Shown here piece by piece: positions 16,540 through 24,682 of a stretch of 45,491 bases of DNA (positions within the stretch are counted from its first letter, which is position 1; each line of letters opens with the position of its first letter). The notes under the pieces are model-generated. The model ran no database searches and was not told the DNA's origin. It saw nothing but the letters and a program-made list of their open reading frames with translations. Made by a program: the position numbers and the translations under genes. Source of the stretch: JALOTE01 sp031422195 (GTDB lineage Bacteria; Pseudomonadota; Alphaproteobacteria; Rhizobiales; Rhizobiaceae); assembly GCA_031422195.1 (NCBI GenBank), contig JANOPZ010000030.1, positions 1 to 45,491 of the forward strand, given 5' to 3'.

Positions 16540-17022
16540 TTAGGGTTTATTAAACGCAGTTGGCGGCCAAACTTCCGTTTCATGGTCGGGGTGTTGATAG
16601 TTCACCACTTGGCCATTCCACGCACTTAAACTGGCCAATTGTTGTGTCGTGGGCGTGGGCGTTTGCGCCAGATTGGCAAAGCAGGCCCGCTGATCATGCA
16701 AATTCACCTGCAATTGCGGGATGGCGATGTCAGGGTTGTCGAGTGTGCCGATTGCAATCTCAATGCCGAAAGTCTCGTGTTCATAGGTGAGCGGCGTGCC
16801 GCAATTTTCGCAAAAGCCACGCTTATTGGTGTTGGAGGAAGTGAACAGTTTGCGGTTACCGCGTGTCCAAGTTATTCCGATGCCGGTGACCAATGCACCA
16901 AACAAATTGCCGAACGCCTTTTGGCACATGCGGCAATGGCAAATTGAAGGCCGGCCAAGACTTTCACAGGCATAACGCACCGCGCCACATTGGCATCCGC
17001 CTGAAATTTGTCTTTTGATCAT
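16540..17022 (-). CDS. GFA family protein (Mss4-like zinc fold)
   Basis: A 160-residue protein with the zinc-binding cysteine pattern of the GFA (glutathione-dependent formaldehyde-activating) family: GGCQCGAVRY, CHCRMCQKAFG and CENCGTPLTY. Most members are not real formaldehyde enzymes and their role is unknown, so no function is claimed. No signal peptide. The ATG at 17022 is chosen; a TTG at 17040 would add 6 residues and lies next to the 12-bp tandem repeat. Confidence 0.85.
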   Translation of the reverse strand: MIKRQISGGCQCGAVRYACESLGRPSICHCRMCQKAFGNLFGALVTGIGITWTRGNRKLFTSSNTNKRGFCENCGTPLTYEHETFGIEIAIGTLDNPDIAIPQLQVNLHDQRACFANLAQTPTPTTQQLASLSAWNGQVVNYQHPDHETEVWPPTAFNKP

Positions 17023-17050
17023 GATGTTTTCTGCCACCAAATTTCGAAGA

Positions 17051-17110
17051 GTTCAAATCCCAGTTTAAATCCAAGTTCAAACTCAAGTCCAAACACAAGT
17101 TCAAATCAAC
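17051..17110. repeat. Five imperfect 12-bp tandem repeats
   Basis: Units are GTTCAAATCCCA, GTTTAAATCCAA, GTTCAAACTCAA, GTCCAAACACAA and GTTCAAATCAAC, in perfect register. They sit 29 bases upstream of the GFA gene start, on its promoter side, and 85 bases upstream of rarD. Read as protein on the minus strand this gives a LNLDL-like repeat, but no start or homology supports translation. Confidence 0.8.
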
Positions 17111-17195
17111 TTCGCTTAATGCTGGCGTCAACCTAAATCGGGTGGCAAAGCCAACGTGCTCCGTGCATAGCAGCACTTTATGGAGTGTGTCTGCT

Positions 17196-18098
17196 GTGTC
17201 TGATTCCCAAACCCCAACCCAAACCGGCGATACGCGTGAAGGCTTTATTTTTGCCGGCGGCGCTTACCTATTATGGGGTTTTTTGCCGTTTTATATGAAG
17301 GCGGTCTCGCACATACCCGCCTATGAAGTGGTCGCCCACCGCATTTTATGGTCAGTGCCGGTTGCAGGTATTATCATTGCATGGCTTGGTCTTGGCGGCG
17401 ATATGGCGCGCGTTTTGCGCAACCCAAAAATGCTGGCACAATCAGCAATATGCGCAGCCTTGATTACAATCAATTGGGGCATTTATGTCTGGGCGATCGG
17501 CAATGACCGCGCAATTGAAACAGCGCTTGGCTATTACATCAACCCGCTGTTTTCCATTTTTATGGCATATGTGCTGCTCAAAGAAAAACTCGCTCCGTTG
17601 CAATGGGCAGCCATCGCTTTGGCTGCTGCCGCCGTGGTTCTTATTACGTGGGGCGCGGGCGGTGTGCCAATGGTGGCGTTGGGTCTGACGGTGACGTGGG
17701 GATTTTACGCGTTTTTGAAAAAGACATTGCCCGTTGGCGGCACACAAGGTTTTTTCCTTGAAGTTTTAATACTATGCCTGCCAGCACTCGGTTTTGTGAT
17801 TTGGCTTGAAGCCAAAGGGACTGGCCACTTTTTGCAAACTGGCGGCTATAACATGGGGATGCTTGCCGCTTCGGGCCTTGTTACTGCCATCCCGCTCATT
17901 CTTTATGCCAATGGTGCGAAGCTTCTAAAACTTTCAACCATCGGTATTATGCAATATTCCGCTCCGACACTGATTTTTCTTACCGCCATTTTCGTCTTCG
18001 GTGAGCCGTTTGATAAAATCCGCGGCATTGCATTCGCCATGATTGGTTTGGCATTGGTGCTATACACGGTGAGCCTGTTTCGCGGGCGCCAAAAATAA
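17196..18098 (+). CDS. rarD: RarD/EamA-type membrane transporter
   Basis: A 300-residue ten-helix permease of the drug/metabolite transporter superfamily, RarD subfamily. The signature is the N-terminal GGAYLLWGFLPFYMKAV and VVAHRILWSVP, and the second half repeats the fold (EVLILCLPALGFVIWLEA; IGIMQYSAPTLIFLTAIFVFGE). RarD was named for chloramphenicol sensitivity in E. coli but its natural substrate is unknown. The GTG at 17196 with GGAG ten bases upstream is chosen over an upstream GTG at 17142, which would add 18 non-conserved residues. Confidence 0.9.
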   Translation: MSDSQTPTQTGDTREGFIFAGGAYLLWGFLPFYMKAVSHIPAYEVVAHRILWSVPVAGIIIAWLGLGGDMARVLRNPKMLAQSAICAALITINWGIYVWAIGNDRAIETALGYYINPLFSIFMAYVLLKEKLAPLQWAAIALAAAAVVLITWGAGGVPMVALGLTVTWGFYAFLKKTLPVGGTQGFFLEVLILCLPALGFVIWLEAKGTGHFLQTGGYNMGMLAASGLVTAIPLILYANGAKLLKLSTIGIMQYSAPTLIFLTAIFVFGEPFDKIRGIAFAMIGLALVLYTVSLFRGRQK

Positions 18099-18130
18099 AA
18101 ACACCGGCCATTTGGCCGGTGCTGGTTGTT
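18094..18130 (-). terminator. Terminator between rarD and the glycerophosphodiesterase gene
   Basis: CACCGGCC (18102-18109) and GGCCGGTG (18114-18121) form an 8-bp stem with loop ATTT. On the minus strand the hairpin is followed by GTTTTTATTTTT, a strong U-run, so it terminates the phosphodiesterase gene; on the plus strand the tail is weak, so rarD may share it less efficiently. Confidence 0.8.
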
Positions 18131-18140
18131 TAGGCAAAGC

Positions 18141-19370
18141 TTACTTTAATCCAAAACAATTGGCATAAAATGTGGTGGTTGCTGCCCAATCCGAAAACAC
18201 ACCGATAACGCCCACGTCTTTGTGCAACACATGCAGCAGCTCAAAGACATCGCCTTCATTATCTGTCACATCAGCAATTGAACTGTAATAAAAGCCGCCT
18301 TTGCCAGTCAGCAGTCCGGAGCGTTCCACTGTCCAAGTGATGATTTGAAGTCCGGCTTCTTTTGCTGCAATGGCATATGGTGACGGCACGATTTTGCCAT
18401 TTTCAACGGTCACTAGGACATAGGTTGGCGGCGCAATAATGTTGACGCCCTGGGCTTTGAGTTCGGCCATTGAAGGCTGCCAGGTTTCAGGTTTCAGCGG
18501 TGACCAATCTTTGATGGTTTCATAGCTATCGTCGAGATATACGGCTTGTTTGCCAAATTCAGGCTCGTTTTTCACCCAGTATAGAATATCGTCAAGGTTG
18601 AAGGATTGCGCCCAAACATCTGAAGCCGGGATGCCAGCCGCTTTATAGTCGTCGATCATTTGCTGCGCATACATGGCTTGCGTGTAATTGCCTTCAAATG
18701 GCATGGCTGCAGAAGGCGCCTTTAACTCAGGTGTAAATTTGGACCCGAGCGATTTGAACAATTGGATGGATTCGGCATGGGTCATCAGAGTGCCGGTCTG
18801 CGCATATAGGTCGGTACGGGTTTTTGCCGTGCCATCGACATATTGTTCGATGGTTGTGGCAGCACTGTTGGCTGCATCCATTTTACCGTTCAGCGTTTTG
18901 AACTCGGCTAATGTGATGTCAGATGTGCGGCATTCCGCCGTTGCTTTGGTTTCGCCGGCTGCAGCCGTAAAAGGCTTCATGCATGTCGAGGCCAATGGGT
19001 TGATTAGAATGTTGGTGGATGTGTGCAAATCATTTTGCGCGTGGCGGCACACCAGCTGGCGATCTTTAGTGAAGGTCACGTCGCATTCTAAAACACCGGC
19101 ACCCATCACTGAGGCCGCTTTGTAAGATTCAACAGTGTGTTCCGGAAATTGAAGAGGCGCGCCGCGATGGCCAATTGACCAATTTGATTTGCTAAACGGC
19201 CCAGCCTTGCACTGCTCCAGTTTGGTTTTTAATTCACTGTCCGCCATACGATCAACGAGGAAAAACGGGCGCGGACCCAATTGGGCTTGTTCGGCATTGG
19301 CAGGCGCAACGGATAGTGAAAACACTGCGGTTAAGGCCGCCAGTGACAAATGCATTCGGTATTTTAGCAT
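18141..19370 (-). CDS. Exported glycerophosphodiester phosphodiesterase
   Basis: Hydrolyses glycerophosphodiesters to glycerol 3-phosphate and an alcohol, probably in the periplasm. Residues 1-26 form a signal peptide ending in APANA. The GDPD catalytic core is visible: IGHRGAPLQFPEHT with the conserved His and Glu, then VLECDVTFTKDRQLVCRHAQ with the Glu/Asp pair and second His. The 409-residue length is greater than in UgpQ (about 250) because of an insertion of Cys-containing sequence around residues 125-165, typical of the larger exported enzymes. The gene has an inverted repeat overlapping its ribosome binding site (see separate entry) and a strong terminator at its 3' end. Confidence 0.88.
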   Translation of the reverse strand: MLKYRMHLSLAALTAVFSLSVAPANAEQAQLGPRPFFLVDRMADSELKTKLEQCKAGPFSKSNWSIGHRGAPLQFPEHTVESYKAASVMGAGVLECDVTFTKDRQLVCRHAQNDLHTSTNILINPLASTCMKPFTAAAGETKATAECRTSDITLAEFKTLNGKMDAANSAATTIEQYVDGTAKTRTDLYAQTGTLMTHAESIQLFKSLGSKFTPELKAPSAAMPFEGNYTQAMYAQQMIDDYKAAGIPASDVWAQSFNLDDILYWVKNEPEFGKQAVYLDDSYETIKDWSPLKPETWQPSMAELKAQGVNIIAPPTYVLVTVENGKIVPSPYAIAAKEAGLQIITWTVERSGLLTGKGGFYYSSIADVTDNEGDVFELLHVLHKDVGVIGVFSDWAATTTFYANCFGLK

Positions 19371-19379
19371 GCTATATTG

Positions 19380-19431
19380 CTCCGGTTTTTTTGAAGTACT
19401 GCCCCATCGGGTTGGTTCAAGAAAACCGGAG
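19380..19431 (-). promoter_or_regulatory. Inverted repeat that includes the ribosome binding site of the phosphodiesterase gene
   Basis: CTCCGGTTTT (19380-19389) and AAAACCGGAG (19422-19431) are perfectly complementary over 10 bp with a 32-base loop. On the minus strand the arm nearest the gene ends in CCGGAG, whose GGAG is 9 bases upstream of the ATG at 19370. If transcribed together, the two arms would pair and hide the Shine-Dalgarno. It could instead be a DNA operator. Confidence 0.55.
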
Positions 19432-19487
19432 TTAGATGTCAGTGTCGTGACTTTGATGTGATAGTCTTGCGATTGTTTTGTGGCAGT

Positions 19488-20093
19488 TTACAACCTGTCA
19501 ATAATCCGGGCGTCTCCTCCAGCGCTTTTGGCCTCATCTAACCCCAACAGCTGAGGCACAATATCTTCCGCGTGCTCCACGGTCATCATGCGGATATTAT
19601 GGGCCGAATGCAAAAAACCTTGGCCTTTAATATGCTCCAGCATGACACGCATTGGATCCCAAAATCCAAGAATGTTTGCAAAAACCAAGGGCTTTGAATG
19701 ATGGCCAAGCTGGCCCCATGTCATCATTTCGATGATTTCTTCTACCGTTCCAATGCCGCCTGGAAGCGCGACAAATGCGTCTGATTGCTCAAACATCAAA
19801 TGTTTGCGCTGATGCATAGTTTCGGTGACCACAATTTCAGCCGTCGCAGCACGATGGGCGTCTGGTGCTTCTTTGTTCATTAAAAATTTTGGAATAATGC
19901 CAAGAACTTTGCCGCCAGCTGTTGCTGCGCCTTCAGCAACTGCGCCCATAATACCCTTGGTGCCGCCGCCATAAACCAGCCGAAGGTGATTGTCAGCGAG
20001 CGCCTTGCCCAAAACAAGTCCCGATGCAACGTAAGCCGCATCGGTGCCTTTGGAAGAACCGCAGTAAACACAAACTGAACGCATTTCAGACAT
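19488..20093 (-). CDS. LOG family protein (TIGR00730)
   Basis: A Rossmann-like protein of the LOG family, which includes cytokinin riboside 5'-monophosphate phosphoribohydrolases that release a base from nucleotide monophosphates. It has VCVYCGSSKGTDAAY at the N-terminus, GGGTKGIMG, and the defining PGGIGTVEEIIEMMTW motif with catalytic Glu and Arg (HQRKHLMFE). The 201-residue protein starts at the ATG at 20093, with GGAG 7 bases upstream. In bacteria these are nucleotide hydrolases; a role in cytokinin production is possible but not shown. It diverges from the LysM gene. Confidence 0.88.
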   Translation of the reverse strand: MSEMRSVCVYCGSSKGTDAAYVASGLVLGKALADNHLRLVYGGGTKGIMGAVAEGAATAGGKVLGIIPKFLMNKEAPDAHRAATAEIVVTETMHQRKHLMFEQSDAFVALPGGIGTVEEIIEMMTWGQLGHHSKPLVFANILGFWDPMRVMLEHIKGQGFLHSAHNIRMMTVEHAEDIVPQLLGLDEAKSAGGDARIIDRL

Positions 20094-20202
20094 CGCTGTT
20101 CTCCACAAATTGAAGTAATAAAATAATCAAATACCTTGATCACGTCGCAATCTTGCGGCACTTGATAACATTGTCGCATTGTGCGCGCCCCTAGGTAAAG
20201 TC

Positions 20203-21552
20203 ATGGCCAACCAATTTCGCGCTTTTTCTGTTCTTGGCCTCGGTGCCATTGTAGCCGGGAGTTTTGCGTGGACTTCAGGCGAGTTGCAACGTTTTGGTGT
20301 TGCATCGCCGTTTGTTCAATCAACGGCACTGCTGGATGCAGCGCCGCTGGCTGCAAAAGAAGAATTATCTGACCTGACCAAAGCCGCCAATGTCCCGGCA
20401 ACCCCGGCAGTGGATCAATCAGTGCTGGCACCAACACGCATTCCGGCGTTTGATATTGTGCGCGTTCAACCAGATGGCTCAATGGTTATTGCAGGTCGTG
20501 CCGCTCCGGGCGCAGCGATTGATATTATGGCAGGCGACCGCATTATTGGAAAAACCAGCACCGATGAAAGTGGCTCGTTTGCATTTGTGCTCGACCAGCC
20601 TTTGCCTCCAGGTGATTATAACATCGGTCTTGTTGCACGTGTGAATGGTGAGACTTTGACTTCGGAAGAAACAGCCATTGTGCAAATTCCAAATGTGCCG
20701 AACGGTGATGTTTTGGCAATTGTAACTGCGCCCAACACAGCACCTGAAGTTTTGGTCGCTGGCGCGGTGAATGAACCTGTAACTCAACCCGAAAAGCAAG
20801 CTGTAAACCAAGCTGACGACCAAATGGTTGTTGCTCCAAAAACGCCAGTTGCAGCCAAAGGCGCTATGGCAGTTGAAGAAACCGCTGCTCCAGTTGTTGC
20901 AGCAGCCCCCGCTGCTGTTGTGTCGGCAGATCCTAGTGTTCCTGTGGCGGCAGATGGCAACGAAATTCGCATTGAAGCTGTTGAAATTGACGGCGCTAAA
21001 ACTTTTGTCGCTGGAGCCGCAAAGGCGGGTAGCGCAATTAGGCTATATCTCGGCGACACTTTGTTGGGTGAAGCCAAAGCCAATGATGCGGGGCGTTTTT
21101 TGGTTGAAAGCAAGCAGCCCGTGCCCGTAGGCACTCAGATTTTGCGCGCTGATAGTGTTGATGCCCAAGGCGAAGTAACGGCGCGGGCCTCTGTGCCGTT
21201 TGAACGCGTGGACACTGACAAACTTGCACTGGTTGCCTCCGGCGCACCTCAGTCGGTTATTGCAATACCTGCACCGGAACTGGCGCTAAACCCCAATCCA
21301 CCGGTGTTGACCAAAGTCGATACCTCAGTGATCATCCGTAAAGGCGACACGCTGTGGCAAATTGCACGCCGTGTTTATGGCAAAGGTGTCACCTTCTCTA
21401 CCATTTACAACGCTAATGTTGCCCAAATTACCGATCCAAACCGCATTTTCCCTGGCCAGATCTTTGCTGTGCCACGCAACACAGAGAACGGTGAGCCAGC
21501 TGACTTTGAAGGTATTGAAGGTCAGAAAAAAGAAAACGTGATCATTCGATAG
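20203..21552 (+). CDS. Exported LysM-domain protein with two Ig-like repeats
   Basis: A 449-residue protein with an N-terminal hydrophobic segment (residues 9-25, a signal anchor) and a C-terminal LysM domain (from about residue 385: VIIRKGDTLWQIARRVYGKG ... IFPGQIFAVP) that binds peptidoglycan. Two related beta-rich segments, about residues 85-160 and 245-325, share a pattern IAGRAAPGAAIDIMAGDRIIGKT versus VAGAAKAGSAIRLYLGDTLLGEA, so they are probably an internal duplication of an Ig-like fold. They are joined by an Ala/Pro/Val-rich linker. The ATG at 20203 follows AGGTAAAG. It likely acts in the cell envelope; the exact role is unknown. Confidence 0.85.
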   Translation: MANQFRAFSVLGLGAIVAGSFAWTSGELQRFGVASPFVQSTALLDAAPLAAKEELSDLTKAANVPATPAVDQSVLAPTRIPAFDIVRVQPDGSMVIAGRAAPGAAIDIMAGDRIIGKTSTDESGSFAFVLDQPLPPGDYNIGLVARVNGETLTSEETAIVQIPNVPNGDVLAIVTAPNTAPEVLVAGAVNEPVTQPEKQAVNQADDQMVVAPKTPVAAKGAMAVEETAAPVVAAAPAAVVSADPSVPVAADGNEIRIEAVEIDGAKTFVAGAAKAGSAIRLYLGDTLLGEAKANDAGRFLVESKQPVPVGTQILRADSVDAQGEVTARASVPFERVDTDKLALVASGAPQSVIAIPAPELALNPNPPVLTKVDTSVIIRKGDTLWQIARRVYGKGVTFSTIYNANVAQITDPNRIFPGQIFAVPRNTENGEPADFEGIEGQKKENVIIR

Positions 21553-21582
21553 GCGATTACAACGCGCAATAGATAATTATAG

Positions 21583-21610
21583 CTTGTTGCCGGGCTGCCA
21601 AGGATATATC
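21583..21610 (+). promoter_or_regulatory. Candidate promoter of the arsR gene
   Basis: CTTGTT (21583-21588) and TATATC (21605-21610) are separated by 16 bases. The -10 overlaps the left half of the palindrome at 21608-21623. It would place transcription within a few bases of the ATG at 21622. Low certainty. Confidence 0.3.
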
Positions 21611-21623
21611 GTAAGATTACGAT
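21608..21623. promoter_or_regulatory. 16-bp palindrome, probable operator of the ArsR-type regulator
   Basis: ATCGTAA-GA-TTACGAT, perfectly symmetric, ends on the T of the arsR start codon. ArsR/SmtB proteins bind 12-2-12-type imperfect dyads near the promoter, so this is a natural site for autorepression of arsR and the downstream exporter. Confidence 0.6.
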
Positions 21624-21945
21624 GAATATCTCTCTTCAAACTGAACCCAGTGCCCTCAGCCGCCAATTGGCAGCGCTGGGCCATCCGGCGCGCATCGACA
21701 TTATGCGCCATTTGGCTTGCGAAGACGGGCGCTGCTGCAAAGAAGTTGTTGGTGTGCTCGATTTGGCGCAATCCACCGTTTCGCAGCATTTGAAGGTTCT
21801 GGTCGAGGCTGGCCTTGTGGAACTGTTCATTGAAGGCAAACGTTCGCGTTACTGCCTCAACCGCATTGCGCTCACAGCGCTGAAACACGATATCGATTCT
21901 CTGTTTTCAAAATGCTCAGGGCAAACCTGCGCCGGTGCGTCGTAG
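21622..21945 (+). CDS. ArsR-family transcriptional regulator
   Basis: A 107-residue winged-helix repressor of the ArsR/SmtB family. The recognition helix region is DLAQSTVSQHLKVLVEAGLVE and the wing is EGKRSRYCLN. Cysteines in ACEDGRCCKEVV (near residues 33-40), YCLN, and the C-terminal KCSGQTC are candidate metal or redox ligands. The gene overlaps nothing but is directly upstream of the Atm1-type exporter, with 20 bases between its stop and the exporter's TTG, so it probably controls the exporter. No clear ribosome binding site at usual distance: AAGGAT is 16 bases away. Confidence 0.88.
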   Translation: MNISLQTEPSALSRQLAALGHPARIDIMRHLACEDGRCCKEVVGVLDLAQSTVSQHLKVLVEAGLVELFIEGKRSRYCLNRIALTALKHDIDSLFSKCSGQTCAGAS

Positions 21946-21965
21946 CACGCTTAGGAGTATATCTA

Positions 21966-23846
21966 TTGGCTTCCCCAACTGTTTCCGCTGATCGCGGCAA
22001 GACCTTTTCAACAATCCGCAATTTGTGGCCGTATATGTGGCCATCAGACCGGCCGGATCTAAAAATGCGCGTGGTATGGGCGGCTGTTTATTTGGTGATA
22101 TCCAAAGTTGTGCTGATTGGGGTGCCGTATTTTTTCAAATGGGCAACCGACGCTTTAAACGGCCAGTTTCTTGCCCCCGGCTGGCTGCCCGCCGCGCTTG
22201 CTGCGCCGCTGATGTTGATTGCAGCCTATAATGTGGCGCGCATTGTGCAAGCCGGTTTCAACCAATTGCGCGATGCCTTGTTTGCCTCTGTTGGCCAGCA
22301 CGCCGTGCGACAACTGGCAGCACGCACTTTCATTCATGTGCACCAACTTTCATTGCGCTTTCACTTGGAACGCCGCACCGGCGGCTTGTCGCGGGTCATT
22401 GACCGCGGCATTAAAGGCATTGAATCGATTGTAAGATTCACCATCTTAAACACCGCGCCAACGATCCTTGAATTTGCAATGATTGCGGTGATTTTTGCCT
22501 TTGGCTATGGCTTGATTTATGCCGCAATCGTCGCCGTGACGGTCTGGCTCTACACATGGTTCACGCTCAAAGCCTCTGATTGGCGTATTACCATCCGCCG
22601 CGACATGAACGATAGCGATACTGACGCTAACTCTAAAGCCATTGACTCGCTTCTCAACTTTGAAACCGTGAAATATTTTGGCAACGAGGCAATGGAAGCT
22701 GCCCGTTACGATAAATCCATGGCCAAATACGAAAGTGCCGCTACCAAAGCGTGGACATCGCTCGGCTGGCTTAACTTTGGCCAAGCCGCCATTTTCGGCG
22801 TTGGCATGCTGGCAGTGATGATCCTGTCTGCCAGAGAAGTGCAAGCCGGCACTCAAACACTTGGCGATTTTGTGTTCCTCAACGCCATGCTGATGCAATT
22901 GTCTATTCCGCTCAATTTCATCGGCTTTATCTACCGTGAAATTCGCCAAGCGCTCACCGATATTGAAGCCATGTTTGGCCTTCTCGATGTTGAGCGCGAA
23001 GTGCAAGACAAAGCTGGCGCAACCGAGCTCGCCATCGATAAAGGCGCAATTGCCTTCAAAGATGTGCATTTTGCCTATCAGCCAGAGCGCCAAATTCTAA
23101 AAGGCGTTTCGTTTGAAGTGCCGGCTGGCAAAACCGTCGCAATCGTTGGCCCTTCCGGCGCGGGTAAATCCACCCTGTCGCGCCTCCTGTTCCGATTTTA
23201 CGACATTCAATCGGGTGCCATCACGATTGATGGACAAGACATCCGTGATATTACGCAGCAATCCCTTCGCGCCGCCATTGGCATGGTGCCACAAGACACA
23301 GTGTTGTTTAACGATACAATCCTTTACAATGTCCGGTACGGCCGCGTTGGCGCCAGCGACAACGACATCGAAGACGCTGCCCGCAAAGCCTCCATCCATG
23401 ATTTTGTGGTAGGCCTGCCGGATGGCTATAAATCAATGGTCGGTGAGCGCGGGTTGAAACTCTCCGGTGGTGAAAAGCAGCGCGTGGCGATTGCCCGCAC
23501 TATACTCAAAAACCCGCCTATCTTGATTTTGGATGAGGCGACCTCTGCGCTCGATACCGCTACCGAGCAAGATATTCAAAACGCCCTCGATGACATCAGC
23601 CGCAACCGCACCACGCTGGTGATCGCACACCGGCTTTCCACCGTTATCAACGCCGATGAGATTATCGTGCTTGCAAACGGCATGATCGCCGAACGCGGAA
23701 CTCACCGTGATTTGCTTAACCAAAATGGCGTCTATGCTTCAATGTGGGAACGCCAGCTTGAAGCCCGCCAAGTCGAAGAGCAACTCCGTAAAGTGCAGGA
23801 AAATGACGTGCACGGGGTCGTGACAAGGGGTGTGAAGGCGGGGTGA
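21966..23846 (+). CDS. Atm1/ABCB7-type ABC exporter (fused permease-ATPase)
   Basis: The 626-residue half-transporter has six membrane segments in the first 320 residues and an ATPase domain from about residue 355, with Walker A GPSGAGKSTLSRL, Q-loop VPQDTVLFNDT, signature LSGGEKQR, Walker B ILILDEATSALD and the H-loop AHRLSTV. The N-terminal NLWPYMWP and FNQLRDALFA are typical of Atm1, which exports glutathione persulfide or metal-thiol conjugates and confers heavy metal tolerance. The TTG at 21966 is preferred over an ATG at 21912 because GGAG lies 8 bases upstream; the longer start would overlap arsR by 34 bases. Coregulated with the upstream ArsR protein. Confidence 0.92.
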   Translation: MASPTVSADRGKTFSTIRNLWPYMWPSDRPDLKMRVVWAAVYLVISKVVLIGVPYFFKWATDALNGQFLAPGWLPAALAAPLMLIAAYNVARIVQAGFNQLRDALFASVGQHAVRQLAARTFIHVHQLSLRFHLERRTGGLSRVIDRGIKGIESIVRFTILNTAPTILEFAMIAVIFAFGYGLIYAAIVAVTVWLYTWFTLKASDWRITIRRDMNDSDTDANSKAIDSLLNFETVKYFGNEAMEAARYDKSMAKYESAATKAWTSLGWLNFGQAAIFGVGMLAVMILSAREVQAGTQTLGDFVFLNAMLMQLSIPLNFIGFIYREIRQALTDIEAMFGLLDVEREVQDKAGATELAIDKGAIAFKDVHFAYQPERQILKGVSFEVPAGKTVAIVGPSGAGKSTLSRLLFRFYDIQSGAITIDGQDIRDITQQSLRAAIGMVPQDTVLFNDTILYNVRYGRVGASDNDIEDAARKASIHDFVVGLPDGYKSMVGERGLKLSGGEKQRVAIARTILKNPPILILDEATSALDTATEQDIQNALDDISRNRTTLVIAHRLSTVINADEIIVLANGMIAERGTHRDLLNQNGVYASMWERQLEARQVEEQLRKVQENDVHGVVTRGVKAG

Positions 23847-23858
23847 GAGGTTAGTTAG

Positions 23859-24611
23859 ATGCAAGAAATCAAAATGAAAGTGGCCCTTGTGACAGGTGCC
23901 TCGCGTGGCTTGGGCGCTGTTATGGCCAAATCACTTGCGGCAGATGGATGGCATGTTGCCGTAAACTACGCATCTGATGAAAAGAGCGCGGCTTCCGTAG
24001 TTGAAGAAATTACGAAGTCAGGCGGCACGGCATATGCTGCAAAATTCAGTGTTATCTCAAAACAGGAATTAATGCGCGGCCTAGCTGATATTGCTGCGCA
24101 TTTGGGTCCGGTGGATATGGTTGTAAACAACGCAACCGGCTCGCAGCCTGATATGCCGATTTTAGAACAAAGCTGGCAGACTTACCTTGATCAGCTCGAG
24201 TTTTTTGTAAAAGCTCCTCTCGAGTTGCTTCAGTTGCTTTTGCCCGACTGGCGCAAGCGCAAGGTAGGCCGGGTAATTAACATTGGCTCGGAGATTGCGG
24301 AACTTGGCAACGCCAATTTTGGCAACTACGCTTCGGCAAAAGGCGCGATGCTCTCCATGACCCGTTCTTGGGCCAATGAACTCGGACCTGACGGTATTAC
24401 CGTAAACTTGGTCGCGCCCGGTTGGATACCCGTCGAGCGCCACGCTGGAAGCCTAAAGACAGCACAGAATTGGTATTTGGACCGCACTGCACTTGGATAT
24501 TTTGGAAAACCTGAAGATGTAGCAGACGCTGTTGTTTTTCTTGCATCGGATCGCGCGAAATTTATGACTGGGCAAAGGATAGCTGTAAATGGAGGTCGAA
24601 CCTTTCTCTAA
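23859..24611 (+). CDS. Short-chain dehydrogenase/reductase (FabG-like)
   Basis: A 250-residue SDR with the N-terminal NAD(P) site VTGASRGLGAV, NNATGS, the catalytic Ser in INIGSEIAELG, the YASAKGA active site (Tyr-x3-Lys) and APGWIPVERH. VNGGRTFL at the C-terminus matches classical FabG-like SDRs. It starts 12 bases after the Atm1-type gene. Substrate unknown. Its presence between the exporter and psd is not part of the usual order in related genomes as I remember it. Confidence 0.85.
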   Translation: MQEIKMKVALVTGASRGLGAVMAKSLAADGWHVAVNYASDEKSAASVVEEITKSGGTAYAAKFSVISKQELMRGLADIAAHLGPVDMVVNNATGSQPDMPILEQSWQTYLDQLEFFVKAPLELLQLLLPDWRKRKVGRVINIGSEIAELGNANFGNYASAKGAMLSMTRSWANELGPDGITVNLVAPGWIPVERHAGSLKTAQNWYLDRTALGYFGKPEDVADAVVFLASDRAKFMTGQRIAVNGGRTFL

Positions 24612-24653
24612 GCCGAATCTCCTATTTCAAATTTGACAAACTTTGCCAATCTC

Positions 24654-24682
24654 TGTCATTCTCAATCCAAAGGAGAATGACA
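24654..24682 (+). promoter_or_regulatory. 10-bp inverted repeat abutting the parD start codon
   Basis: TGTCATTCTC (24654-24663) and GAGAATGACA (24673-24682) are perfect complements with a 9-base spacer. The right arm contains part of AGGAG, the ribosome binding site, and ends at the base before the ATG at 24683. It could be both the autoregulatory operator bound by the antitoxin and an RNA hairpin covering the ribosome binding site. Confidence 0.6.

Noticed and set aside
17051..17110. A CRISPR array or a translated repeat in the 12-bp tandem run
   Set aside because: Units are head-to-tail with no unique spacers, far too short for CRISPR, and there are no cas genes. The translated LNLDL-like pattern has no start site of its own.
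22446..23093. Long minus-strand ORF (215 codons) inside the ABC exporter gene
   Set aside because: It lies wholly antisense to a gene with clear Walker and signature motifs, has no recognisable domain and no ribosome binding site.
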